Source of the DNA: Liriodendron chinense
Lineage: Eukaryota > Streptophyta > Magnoliopsida > Magnoliales > Magnoliaceae
DNA length: 64,000 bases
Direction: 5' to 3'
Assembly: GCA_003013855.2 (NCBI GenBank)
Contig: ML058553.1
Span: 1 to 64,000, forward strand
The position numbers and the translations under genes are program-made. Shown here one piece after another: positions 1 through 9,412 of the stretch. The number at the start of each line of letters is the position of its first letter. The stretch's first letter is position 1. The notes under the pieces are model-generated. The model was not told the DNA's origin. It did not search any database and saw only the letters and a list, made by a program, of their open reading frames with translations.

Positions 1-178
1 ACAGATCCAGTAACAGAATGTATGAAAACTTACCAAATCTTTCGACGGGTGGAACTTTTTAGGTTTAGTGATCGATGGATTACATCTTACTAGATTTAAC
101 GACAGGTGGTAGAAGTTTAACAGATCCAGTGATAAGTACTCGAAAACTTGTTAGGTATATCGATAGGTGCCATGGTGA
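1..178. repeat. Three imperfect tandem units of about 60 bp
   Basis: Units starting near 1, 60 and 119 share ACAGATCCAGT (first and third), a GAAAACTT word and a CGAYRGGTGG word at the same spacing. They lie in the mirrored block, in what would be the intron before the EAMFADLGHF exon. Confidence 0.5.
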
Positions 179-484
179 GCATTTCAATAAAAGCACTCAA
201 AATCTTTATCCGGTTGTTGGAATGTAAACTGTAATTCAACATTTTCTTTTTCTGGGGTAGTTTAACACCCGTGACTATAAATCTTTTTTTTTTTTCTTTT
301 TTCCGATTTTCTGATATCAAAGTATTTTTTTAGAGTAAAGTGTGTTAATCACTGATCTAACCGAACTAAAAACCTGGTTCCGTACAACTACCCTGGGATG
401 GCCTACTTGATAGCGTCCACATGATCATACATAATACAACAACATACTCATTTATGTATGTGAATGTTACTAGACTACGTTGTC

Positions 485-2087
485 CTAGACTCCGGTACAA
501 GCGACTGGAACCCGTGAAGTCCCAGGTGAGGTATGTCTATTCGTACACGAGTTATTGAAAGGGCAGAGAGTAAAATCGTATACGTCCGGTTCGTAGTATA
601 GAAGCACGTTTGTTTCCGCCGATACGTCTGCGGAAGATAGCCAGGTATGGTCCATTAATTACCTTCGAAGACCGAGTAACGATATTAAAGTACACCCTGT
701 AACTTGTTTATGAACCAAAACCTTGTGATTGTCCCTTGAGTATTAACACGTCTAGCAAAAATACAAGGTTACAAGCGTCAGCGGCAGGACCGTAGCTAGT
801 AACGATCGGTCCGTTACTAGAGGCGGTGGAAGAGGTAGTAGGTTGTTAGGGATAGTAAGCCTACGAAGGGAGAACACTTCCAGCAGGTGTGTAGGAGTTT
901 TATACTCCCGGTCCAGATGTATGGACTCCAGTTGATGGACGAGTACAAACGGTCACAAAACCAATGGGTGCCTAAAGTCTGTTGGGTCTTAGAGCCGTTA
1001 CGTATACCATAATCGAGGTAAGGTTGGGTAGAGGACCGTTACCCGGTTTCACCGGGTAAGCCAAAGATCAGGAGTGGATGACTACGTACTTAGTTACCGG
1101 TAGACGTCCCTAATGCCAGTACAAGCACTACCAAGATTGTAGACCTAACGACCACGACTATTACCACTACTATACCTTCTGGTTGTAGTAGGAACACTAT
1201 AATATGCAGGAATAGTAGCCGAGACAACTTGAGGACATAGAGTCGAGGCATGATTTTTTTTAAGGACTACCGCCAATGGAGAGCGATCGGACACGACGTT
1301 AGGAATACAGGCATTACAACGATACCTTGGTACATATGGCTTTCTACATGTTGATACTCGAACTTTTGTTCCAGAGTACCCTGTTCTACGCCCTCTAGCG
1401 GTGGTTGGGGTCGAAGGTGGCGAACGGCCCCTAACGTGAGAAAATGAGTCTCGAGCAGGTTCCCTAGGGCGGGTAGAAGTTCGTGATGTAGTGGTTGTAG
1501 GTACGCAAAGTGAGACACGATCAAAACATAGCCAGTTCAACGAGGGGTATTCGTTCTAGGGAGGTCTGCTCGCCAAGGACAAGGTGACACACCCGAGACA
1601 ACTCGATTTCCACAAGTCCACGCACCACGCCATACCCATGTTCCTACACGTCCTGCTCGTACCCAGTAAACTCGTTCGCAATGACCTAGTCGATTTCCTC
1701 AAGTAGTCTCTACTCTACACCCTGGGTGACTACCGCCACTGGGTGTCGCTACCCCTCTTACCGCCACGTTGTGGTTACCACTACCCCGTGACACTACCCC
1801 TCTCACCACCACGTTGTGGTTACCACCCGGTACTACCACGTCAGTTCCCATCTCTACTTCTCCTCTTCTTCCCTAGCAACCTCAACCACCTCTCTCTCTA
1901 CTTCCTTCCTCACCACGTGAAAGATCCTCTCTCACTCCACCATCGCTCTTCACCATCACCATAACCCTCCTCCTAAAACTATTTGATACGAATGTTACCG
2001 GACTCCTCCGTAGACTTCGTTTCCCTACTTCAAAAACTCTAAGGAGCGTTCGCAAACAACTTCCATCCTTAGTGGATACTCGAAATC
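485..2087. pseudogene. HAK/KUP-type potassium transporter, 3' exons, in mirror orientation
   Basis: Reading the complement left to right gives three exons, 485-652, 753-1007 and 1109-2087, separated by introns with GT...AG ends. Family motifs appear in the usual order: EAMFADLGHF, then SQAMISATFSII, YEGQVYIPEVNYLLM, IMVMIWKTNIILVI, a YSELVQGIPPIF loop, and a C-terminus ending RLLKVGITYEL with a TAG stop at 2085-2087. HAK/KUP proteins are plasma-membrane or tonoplast K+ symporters with 10-14 membrane spans; the N-terminal half would lie off the window. A single T is missing near 1525 (expected HSVLVFVS), shifting the frame; this may be a real mutation or a sequencing error. A 13-codon stretch around GGATPMV is duplicated at 1745-1825. 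The family call is firm; whether the gene works cannot be judged. Confidence 0.9.
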
Positions 2088-2401
2088 CTTCTTCCAAATT
2101 TACTCACTAAGGGTAATAGACCAGGTAAGGAATTTACCCAGGGAGGTACTTGAAAGGTACCGGACTTTTTATCCGATCAAGCGATTAGTCCACCCGGTGT
2201 TCACGTAGTTAGTTTGAGCGTAAGGTACCGGAAGTACCACTCACCTACCTGACTATAAAACCCGGCACTGTATAAATCACATCTGGGGTGGATTACTTAC
2301 CGCGTCTACCACACTCACTTATTAAATAGGTTAGAACTGAACCCCCTTAGACATTATTGTACAGAGATTTCTAGCTTACGCACTTCTTAGAATACAAAAT
2401 A

Positions 2402-2450
2402 TGAGAGAGAGAGAGACTTTCTTAGTTTTCAATATATTTTATCGACGTTC

Positions 2451-2482
<32 letters not shown>
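2402..2482. repeat. Two GA microsatellites at the edge of the mirrored block
   Basis: GA runs at about 2403-2416 and 2454-2482 are separated by about 38 bp. GA repeats read the same in mirror image, so this is a natural place for the break between mirrored and normal sequence to hide. Confidence 0.7.
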
Positions 2483-2487
<5 letters not shown>

Positions 2488-3621
2488 AATACAATTTTAA
2501 GCTACAACTTAATATTTCCTTAATTGTGATGAAATATTTAAATATGAGGATTTGATGATTCTCAACCATGTTATCTTGGTGTATTTTTTACCAATGTGAG
2601 CTAGTCACGTGATATCTTCTGTTACAGATATGATTGGAGTTTGATAAGATGGCCAATTTAGTGAATGGCCCAGATATCTGGTGTAGATGCTGCATAGGCT
2701 TTGTGGTGGCTTTCAAGGCACGAATCGTATTCGGATCAGCAAGAGCTCATGAAAGTGGGCAGCTGAGGCCCGACATTAGTGAGAAATAACGCCGCAACAG
2801 ACTCCTTGGACAGCTACGCCGGCAAGCCCGGTCAGCTTTGAAACAAGGCTTGAACAAATTAGCGAGAGCCCTAGTCAGAAACTGTAAGCTTGGCCCATTC
2901 TGCCCGGCAAGACTGGTCCGATTTGAAGTAGGCTTGGACGTATTAATTAGTATGGCCCATGGCTGGGCTTGGGCATGGAATGTCTGGCCCGATCTCTTTT
3001 AATCGGGCTTGGTTTTGGGTCATTTTAGCCCAATGCAGCTGGGACCAACTTCGTGTACATGTGTTCTATTCTACTTACATGCCCTTCGAATAAACGGCTA
3101 CGCTGGGCAACACATGCATCTTGCATGTAGATTGCGGGTATCATTTTGTTAAATATCTAGCTAGTTGCTTGTATGTGTGCAGCCCAACGGATTGGAGTTT
3201 TAATATTTTTTTTGCTGGACTCTCCGCAACCAACAAGAGAGCTGCATACATACTTATTATCATGATAAGTTCAATTACTTTAGTTCATTGTTACAATTAA
3301 ACTTGAATTGCAATTGATTCTATTTTCTTCATATTTAGATAAATATAAGACGAATAAGAAAAAAGTAGCCTGCACGAGCTCCGTAAGGAAATAAACATCT
3401 TTGTATACAGCTCAACCAATTATAATTTTTTAACTGTATAATGGAAATTGTCTTTAGTGGGTTGGGTTGACCAATGGAGGTGAGTCCAAGTCATTAAGAG
3501 AAGATCTCCACAATGCAGTAAGAAATCTAATAACTGAGTTGTACACAAAAGATGTCAATTTCCTCATGAAACTCTTATAGGCAACTTGTATCTCCTTCAT
3601 ATTGTCATTTATCCAAACATT
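2483..3621. other. Intergenic, no gene recognised
   Basis: No convincing coding region. Around 2690-3060 there are degenerate GCCCGGC, GGCTTGG and GGCCCAT words typical of old non-autonomous elements. The rest is AT-rich. Confidence 0.5.
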
Positions 3622-3990
3622 TTTTTTAAGGAGAAAATTTATTAAAAACTATGAATAACCAATGCACATTCGGTTGGGTGCCACAAAAAGGGACGCTAGC
3701 CTCACCTATCATTTACACACAACCGCGAAAAAGAAAAACCGCAAAGAAAACATCCGTGACATTGTCTAGGGTAATAAGACATTGATATGGAAGGGTATAT
3801 CCAATCTGGACAAGTACATAGAATTGGGCCATCCACCACCCAACTTTGCTAAAACATCCGTGAATGCGTTTGCCTCATGCAAGACATGAGTAATCTTGAG
3901 GCAAAGAGGGACCTGAAGCATGATGGGCTCCTGCAAAAATTAAATCCAGGTATCCCTTGCTACCAAGAGATTATTCAGAGAAAAAAGAAA
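3622..3990 (-). pseudogene. LINE fragment, C-terminal RNase H and 3' end
   Basis: On the minus strand, from about 3975 to a stop at 3766-3768, the frame reads ITHVLHEANAFTDVLAKLGG and continues to a HINVLLP end. The spacing of His, Glu/Asn and Asp in HxxHEANxxTDxLAK is that of the last catalytic region of the RNase H domain found at the end of plant LINE ORF2 proteins. The 3' untranslated part (3630-3765) carries a CACCTATCATTTACAC word shared with other LINE tails here. A T-run at 3622-3629 would be the poly(A) tail seen from the other strand. The piece is 5'-truncated; I found no clear target-site duplication. Confidence 0.6.
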
Positions 3991-4017
3991 GCCATAGGCG
4001 TTACTATTGATTTTGAT

Positions 4018-4396
4018 GGGCCCACCGTGATGTTTATATAAGGTATACTCTGACCATTAGATATCTAGTCCCATATTAAGCCCAAATTATGATTTTATTG
4101 GGCCACACCAAAGGACATAATTGGGAGAGAGACATCCACCTTGATTTTTACAAGGCTTGGCATGATAATTATATGAAATCCACTCCAAGTCATTAGATTT
4201 CACACAAAAGTTTAGGCAAAATGACAGCCATATGTGACTCAAGTGGGTCAATCCTAGTAGAAGCAATTTAAAAGAAGAGTGTTACCCTGAAATCACAAGT
4301 AGAGTTGATGTTTGGTCCTTTGGCCTAACATGGAGTGATGCACCTGGTAGGTTGGGGTGGATTTTATATTAAATGTCACGGTTGGGCCCACCCTCA
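4018..4396. mobile_element. Fold-back (MITE-like) element, second word family
   Basis: The ends are inverted: GGGCCCACCGTGATGTTTAT at the left, and at the right ATTAAATGTCACGGTTGGGCCC, whose reverse complement repeats the left end with a few changes. Internal words such as GGGAGAGAGACATCCACC recur near 16540. No coding capacity. Confidence 0.6.
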
Positions 4397-4734
4397 CTCA
4401 TGACCTGCTCGTTTCTTTAATTAGTGGATAGGAACATACTCTATATCAAAATCATGGAGAAGTACTTATCATTTCTACCAACTCAAATCCCTCCTTATGA
4501 TTCCTTTTATGCAAAAATATCGCATTGGATAAACCTTACGTTTTTAGGACAGAGTAAGAATGGGTAGAGGAAATGCTTTGAGCCAATGTCTGAATATCAG
4601 GTGTTATAGCGTTGAAGTAACCTATGCCATACTCTCAATAAAATCTCTAACAACCTTTAAGAAAAGGGTACCTATAACCGAAACTGACACAGGTAGTTCC
4701 CAGTTCTTTAGCACGGGGTAGAGCAGTTTGGCAG
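4397..4734. other. Intergenic, nothing recognised
   Basis: AT-rich sequence between two non-autonomous elements. I see no open frame or motif. Confidence 0.5.
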
Positions 4735-4742
4735 CTCACAAG

Positions 4743-5284
4743 TAGAGCTGTACACGAGCCGAACCGAATCGAGCTGGGCCTAACTCAGCTCGGCTTGATC
4801 AATAGGCAACCCTAGCTCAAGCTTGGCTCAACTCGGCCTTCGAGCGGGAATGACATGCTCGGCTTGGTATAGTCGGGCTTTTAAGCCGAATTCAAGCCTA
4901 AACAAATTAAAATTTAAATAAGCTTAGCTCAAAAGCCTGGCTAAAACATTTCAAATTCTGGACCTAAAGGCAGCCCAAGGCCCATTGACACCCCACTTGC
5001 TTTTATAGAGTGTTTTCTCTCTCAATCCTTTGCTCTCTTTCGATGTGGGGCTAAACAACATCTATAATTTCCAACTAGTCGAGTCGAGTTGAGCTTGAGC
5101 CGAGTAAACACGAATTGAGTTTCGAGTCGAGCCGAGTCGAGCTAGGGTTAGCTTGAGCTACGATCGGAAAACTTTGAGTTGAAAAAAATTGGCACGACTA
5201 GGTTCGAACTCAGTGTCTGAATCTAGCTATTTCGAACCGAGTTGAGCGAGCCAACTGAGCTAACTCGGCACGTGTACAACTCTA
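4743..5284. mobile_element. Non-autonomous hAT element with 8-bp target duplication
   Basis: The element begins TAGAGCTGTACACGAGCCGA and ends with its approximate inverted copy (TCGGCACGTGTACAACTCTA). It is flanked on both sides by CTCACAAG (4735-4742 and 5285-5292), the 8-bp duplication expected of hAT transposases. The inner part is rich in CGAGCCGAG/GAGTCGAG words. There is no transposase frame, so it must have moved in trans. Confidence 0.85.
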
Positions 5285-5292
5285 CTCACAAG

Positions 5293-5900
5293 GCTCATAA
5301 CCTTGAGGTCATGATTAATTCTATTTTTGTAACATGCTTTTTTGTTTGTTGAAAATTGATTTCTAAAATCGAAAGGAATTTCTATGAACCAAACAGACAA
5401 AGTAAATATGACCAACACAAGTAAAGGAAATAGCATAGTATTGTTTAATTCACAGAGATAGATAGAAGTGTCTTTATTGTCAAAATAAATACTAAAGGAT
5501 TCCATCAGATTTTGTAAATTTTTATCAATTTGATACATCATGGTAGGGCCCACCCTCGCTGATCACTACTCATTTGCTCACAAGTGGCCATGATGGAAAA
5601 TAGTGAAAAGATAATTATATCAATTAATGAGGAAGCTATTTGAAAACCTTTTTGAAAAAGGCACCGGAATGTAAATTCTATAAAAAATGGGGAACTTTTT
5701 GTGGATTTCTTACGAATAAGCTCTTTCTATCGGCCAAGTGGGCTTAAAAAGAAAATGGCTTTTTTTTTTTTTTTTTTTTTCTCTCATGTACAACCACTTG
5801 AAACGGTAGCCCCTCTCTAAATAAATTACACATTGGAGAAGATCTTTACAGTTCAATCACTATTAGACACAATAAATGGTGTATGTTTTTAGCGTCCACA
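5293..5900. other. Intergenic with a long T-run
   Basis: A partial fold-back word (GTAGGGCCCACCCTCGCTGATC near 5543) echoes the right end of the 4018-4396 element. A T-run of about 21 bases lies at 5760-5780. No gene. Confidence 0.5.
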
Positions 5901-6840
5901 TGAACCAATAAAATGTTGCTACGTGTTCACACTATATATACATAAATGGCGTACGAAATCCTACTCATGCCTCGAAGATATCTTTCAACCCATATCCTTC
6001 GGCGACACATCACTTGTCAAAAGAAAGATGGCTCAGAGCCATACCATGTCTGCAGATAAGATCATTGCGACAGAAGATACGTACGTAGTCTTATTGCGAA
6101 TGGCATATGTGGTCAAAATAGTGTGCTTGACAAGCTTATAAAGACCTTGAGATAGGAGGTCTATCATAATTTGGATACTCTTGGTGAGGCCATTTCACAC
6201 AATCCTGCCAAAATGGGAAGTACAACTATAAGGTTTGAGAAGTCGATTCCTTACAGAAATGGAAGGAAATCAAAGAGGACACAATGAAGAATCCAAGTCC
6301 AACTAGCTAGGATATATACTGATCCTATAGCCTTCAAGGATTTTTGTATTCATGCTGGCAAGGAAATCTACATACAGACCATTACCCTCTCAAATTTATA
6401 TAAGGAGCGCCTGACGAAGAGCTCAGGGCCCTCATCAAATACCATATCTTTATAAGCGCAATGCTGTTTATCTTAATTTTTGCTTCAGTTCATCCATTTT
6501 TGTCTTAGATCACTATTGTCTAGCGCAATCATTACATTACACATAAGAGTAGTATAAATATCCACAGCCTATCGTTGTCAGATCCCTAATCAACCAAATC
6601 CTTATTTAGAAAATCACCCCTGATCATATCCTATTAACTATCCGCTTCGATTGTTTGTCTATATTGACAATCGTAGGTATTTTTATCTTTTATTTATTTC
6701 TGTATTTATTTTGTTTATCTGCTGATTGTACTAAGCGTTATTATAAATTAATAAAATCGTCAATTTCATCTTTAGTTTTTAATTCTTCTCATTATAATAA
6801 ATAATAATGTGCCAACTCTTTGGATTCCGACCGATAATGG
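5901..6840 (+). other. Unclassified LTR-like or viral-type promoter region
   Basis: This stretch differs in style from the fold-back DNA around it. A strong TATA box (TTTATATAAGG, core 6397-6403) is followed by GAGCGCCTGACGAAG and a long AT-rich leader ending in ATAAATTAATAAAATCG near 6745-6770. That is what the promoter and polyadenylation parts of an LTR or an integrated pararetrovirus look like. I found no primer site, no paired LTR and no coding region, so the class is open. Confidence 0.3.
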
Positions 6841-7298
6841 CAACACACCTGGGAGCGGCTAAAGAGGCGTGAGGGTGTGCTGCAGCAAGAGGGAAAGGAA
6901 AGCCTTCTTCTTCTTCTTCTCTACGCACTCACGCTTTAGCGGCAAACACGGTGACCGAACGGAGCAAGAGCTCCCGAAACAAACCAACAGCACAACTCGA
7001 CTTATACAAATTTACTCAAATATATTCTGGTCTCAGCGGTGATCGGTTAATGAAGCTTAGATGTCAGCCGATCTGGGGCATCTTTGCAATCTCTTCCTTT
7101 AGGCTTCTAAGGAAGGAGATTTTACTGAGGACAACTAGACGCCAGTCTCTAAGTTCCATTCCCTAGTGCCAATGTCCCACCCTTCTCCAATTCGTGGGGT
7201 GTGTGACGGGCATGGTTTCATGCCAGAGATGAAGTGTCTTAGCTAGCCTATGAACTTTCAGATTAAATTAGGAGCATATAAGAGTACCTACTGTACTA

Positions 7299-7586
7299 CG
7301 TACTTACGCCCAGACTTGTCATTCTCAAAGACTACCCGTCCAAGGTTGTTGCCCGTTCGGGTCTCGCATGCGAGCTTGACTGTCCACGAATTATATTCTG
7401 CATACGTCACACGAACTTACTAGTTCCACAAAATACCACTTCGTACTTACGTCCAGACTTGTCATTCTCAAAGACTACCCGTCCAAGGTTGTTGCCCGTT
7501 CGGGTCTCGTATGCGAGCTTGACTGTCCACGAATTATATTTCTGTATACGTACACGAACTCATTAGTTACACGAACATCACTTCGT
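7299..7586. repeat. Two-copy tandem repeat, period 143 bp
   Basis: Copies at 7299-7441 and 7442-7586 both start CGTACTTACG, contain GACTACCCGTCCAAGG and GCCCGTTCGGGTCTCG, and end near CACTTCGT. They differ at scattered positions. They lie in the suspected mirrored LTR, where tandem copies are common in the U5/R part. Confidence 0.85.
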
Positions 7587-8016
7587 CCCCCCAACCTTCT
7601 TTTCATTTACAACGTGAATACGATCTACGTTTACTCTACTACGACCTTTTCTCATCGACCCACCTGCCTTCACAGCGTTCCCAACCGAAGCTCACCAACC
7701 TAGTTCTGAACCTACCGAACCCTCCGAACCTGGTCACCAGTCCGACCCGACCTGGTCCCAATCTGAGAGGAGTGAGCCCGAGAGGAACCACCCTTTTACC
7801 CGATTCCCGTGAGCTTTCCTACCTGAGAGAGACCTGAGCTTCCCGAAGCTTAACTAACACACAACTTTACCCTTCTCCGATCCCCATAAATATCGTCGCC
7901 CGTCACCGTCTTGGGCATTAAATAAAACCCGCCGGACGATACCCGGCGGGCATGCCGGCAAAGAACCCTAAGTCGCCGCCAAACCCGCCGGACGATACCC
8001 GGCGACAAACCGAGCC

Positions 8017-8152
8017 ACCCAACTGAGTCACTCAACTGAGTTGCCCAGCTGAGCCACTAAACTGAGCCGCCCAACTGAGCTGCCCAACTGAGCCACAAAA
8101 CTGAGCTGCTCAACTGAGTCGCCCAACTGAGTCACCCAACTGAGTCGCTCAA
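8017..8152. repeat. 15-bp tandem repeat (CCAACTGAGTCRCC type), about 9 units
   Basis: Successive units of about 15 bp alternate CCCAACTGAG with TCGC, CCAC, CTGC or similar. The mirror reading gives GAGTCAACCCGCTGAGTCAAC, a common LTR U3 word; the forward reading is also possible. Confidence 0.75.
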
Positions 8153-8426
8153 ACTGAAAAAACCCTAAAAAACTGACCGAAAAGAATACCCCCCAAAAAG
8201 TCCCACCACAATCCTGACCCAACTGACCCAAGTCCGAACTTGACCCGATACCTTACCCCGAATGTTCCCTCTCAAACCGACTCAAACCTGAACAGGAAGA
8301 AAGGTCTTTAGCTTAAGGCAAAAAGAATTCATTTAAAAGGATTAACTTTCTTTCTAAATCGCCTTATTGCTAAAACATTGTTGGCCGAATGGCCAGATCA
8401 ACCTTCATTGCTATGATCCTATAGTT

Positions 8427-8828
8427 GATTTGGAGTTGGATTGCATCCTTCCTCTACCAAGCTGTGGAGGGGCCCACCGTGATGTATCTGTTTATCCACT
8501 CCATCTATTCCGTTTCTAAGATCAGGCCTATCACATGAGACTAAGAATGAGGCAGGTCCAACTGTCATATCGAACACACCAAAATGAACTCTTGCATTTA
8601 ATGCAACTTGCATTTAGTGCTTGGTGCATTTAATGCAACCCGAGCTCAGTATTTGGTGTGGTCCATCTAACCGTTGGACCTGCCTCACTTTTGGTTTCAT
8701 GTGGTCAGCCGGATCGTAGAAATGAAATGGACAGAGTTGATAAACAAATACATCACAGTGGGCCCCTCCACAGCTTGGTAATTTGCATCCATACTGAGGA
8801 AGGACGCAATCTGACTCCACTTGATTTG
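8427..8828. mobile_element. Fold-back element with long inverted ends
   Basis: An inner inverted repeat of about 40 bp (8457-8496 against 8739-8778) pairs CCAAGCTGTGGAGGGGCCCA with its complement at the other end, with two or three mismatches. Pairing resumes further out (GATTTGGAGTTGGATTGC against GCAATCTGACTCCACTTG). The middle contains repeats of CATTTAATGCAACTTG. No coding capacity; immobile without a helper. Confidence 0.8.
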
Positions 8829-9009
8829 GCACCTTGGTCCCAAGCATTCCATTTGAACTGTATTATATAAGCCGTTCGTTAACATACGTGCCCTTAGAGT
8901 TTGATTAAGTAGCAACAGTTTGGATTACATCAACGTGTGGCCCCAATTGTCAGAATATAAAATCCATGTCTACTTTGGCCACACAACATGTAATGACTCA
9001 GATCCGGGA

Positions 9010-9412
9010 GTGGCCCCTCCTTTAACAAGGTCGGTATTGATCGGTGCTGTGGGCACCAAAATGATGTTTGTTATATCCATGCTGTCCATCTATTTTGCCA
9101 GGTCCCTTGAAAACTTTTTTGGGGACCATAAAGTTTTGGATCAAGCTGATATCTATGTTTTTCTTTCATCCATGTTCATATGACCTAATTAACACATTAG
9201 ATGGCAAATAAACATTACGGTGAGCCTTAGGAACTTTTTAATGGTGGGCGCTCAATCACCAACTGTTTCCTTTGGTGTAGTCCACCCGATGTGGGTCTAA
9301 CTCACCTTTTGGCCCATGCCCCAAAATGAGCTGGAAAATGGATGGACGGCGTGGATGAAACACATACTTCATGGTGGGCGCACAGAGCTTTTCCAGCACC
9401 GACCAGGGGTCA
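9010..9412. mobile_element. Fold-back element of the abundant GGATGGACGG family
   Basis: The left arm GTGGGCACCAAAATGATG...CCATGCTGTCCATCTATTTT is the inverse of the right arm AAAATGGATGGACGGCGTGG...TTCATGGTGGGCGCAC. The middle carries family words TTTTGGATCAAGCTGATATC and GGCAAATAAACATTACGGTG. The same arms and middle recur at least ten times in this window. Confidence 0.75.

Larger units (their letters stand above)
1..2420. other. Mirror-image block: sequence reversed but not complemented
   Basis: On either normal strand this stretch encodes nothing sensible. When the complement is read left to right (the string reversed, then read on its minus strand) it encodes a potassium transporter with proper introns. 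Beyond the gene, the reversed string also contains the fold-back element words of this genome, for example the mirror of GTGGCCCACC near 2193 and of GTGGGTCCCAC near 1723. The left end lies outside the window. The right end is between about 2340 and 2640, most simply in the GA microsatellite at 2402-2482, a motif that looks the same in a mirror. Such polarity cannot exist in DNA, so a processing error is inferred. Confidence 0.93.
6850..8340. mobile_element. Probable second mirrored block: Ty3-gypsy-like LTR and leader
   Basis: CpG clearly exceeds GpC (my count for 7291-7590 is 22 against 9), the opposite of methylated plant repeats, and what a reversed string would give. Reversed, the stretch reads like an LTR: a core promoter with CTATAAATACCCC (mirror of about 7878-7890), then a CATTTCAACACAC start-like word, GCATTCATGCATCATG (mirror of about 7275-7290), and finally TAGTGGCGACTC (mirror of about 7037-7050). 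The last resembles the TGGCGACTC word near the LTR/primer junction of many plant Ty3-gypsy elements. Both edges are uncertain: left between 6820 and 7000, right between 8300 and 8400. No protein confirms it, so it is weaker than the 1-2420 case. Confidence 0.55.

Noticed and set aside
1145..1540. Open frames on the minus strand in the first 2 kb
   Set aside because: They are by-products of the mirrored transporter exon, which reads correctly only in the complement from left to right.
7299..7586. Tandem repeat as a CRISPR-like or regulatory array
   Set aside because: Only two long adjoining copies without spacers, in suspected LTR sequence of a plant genome.
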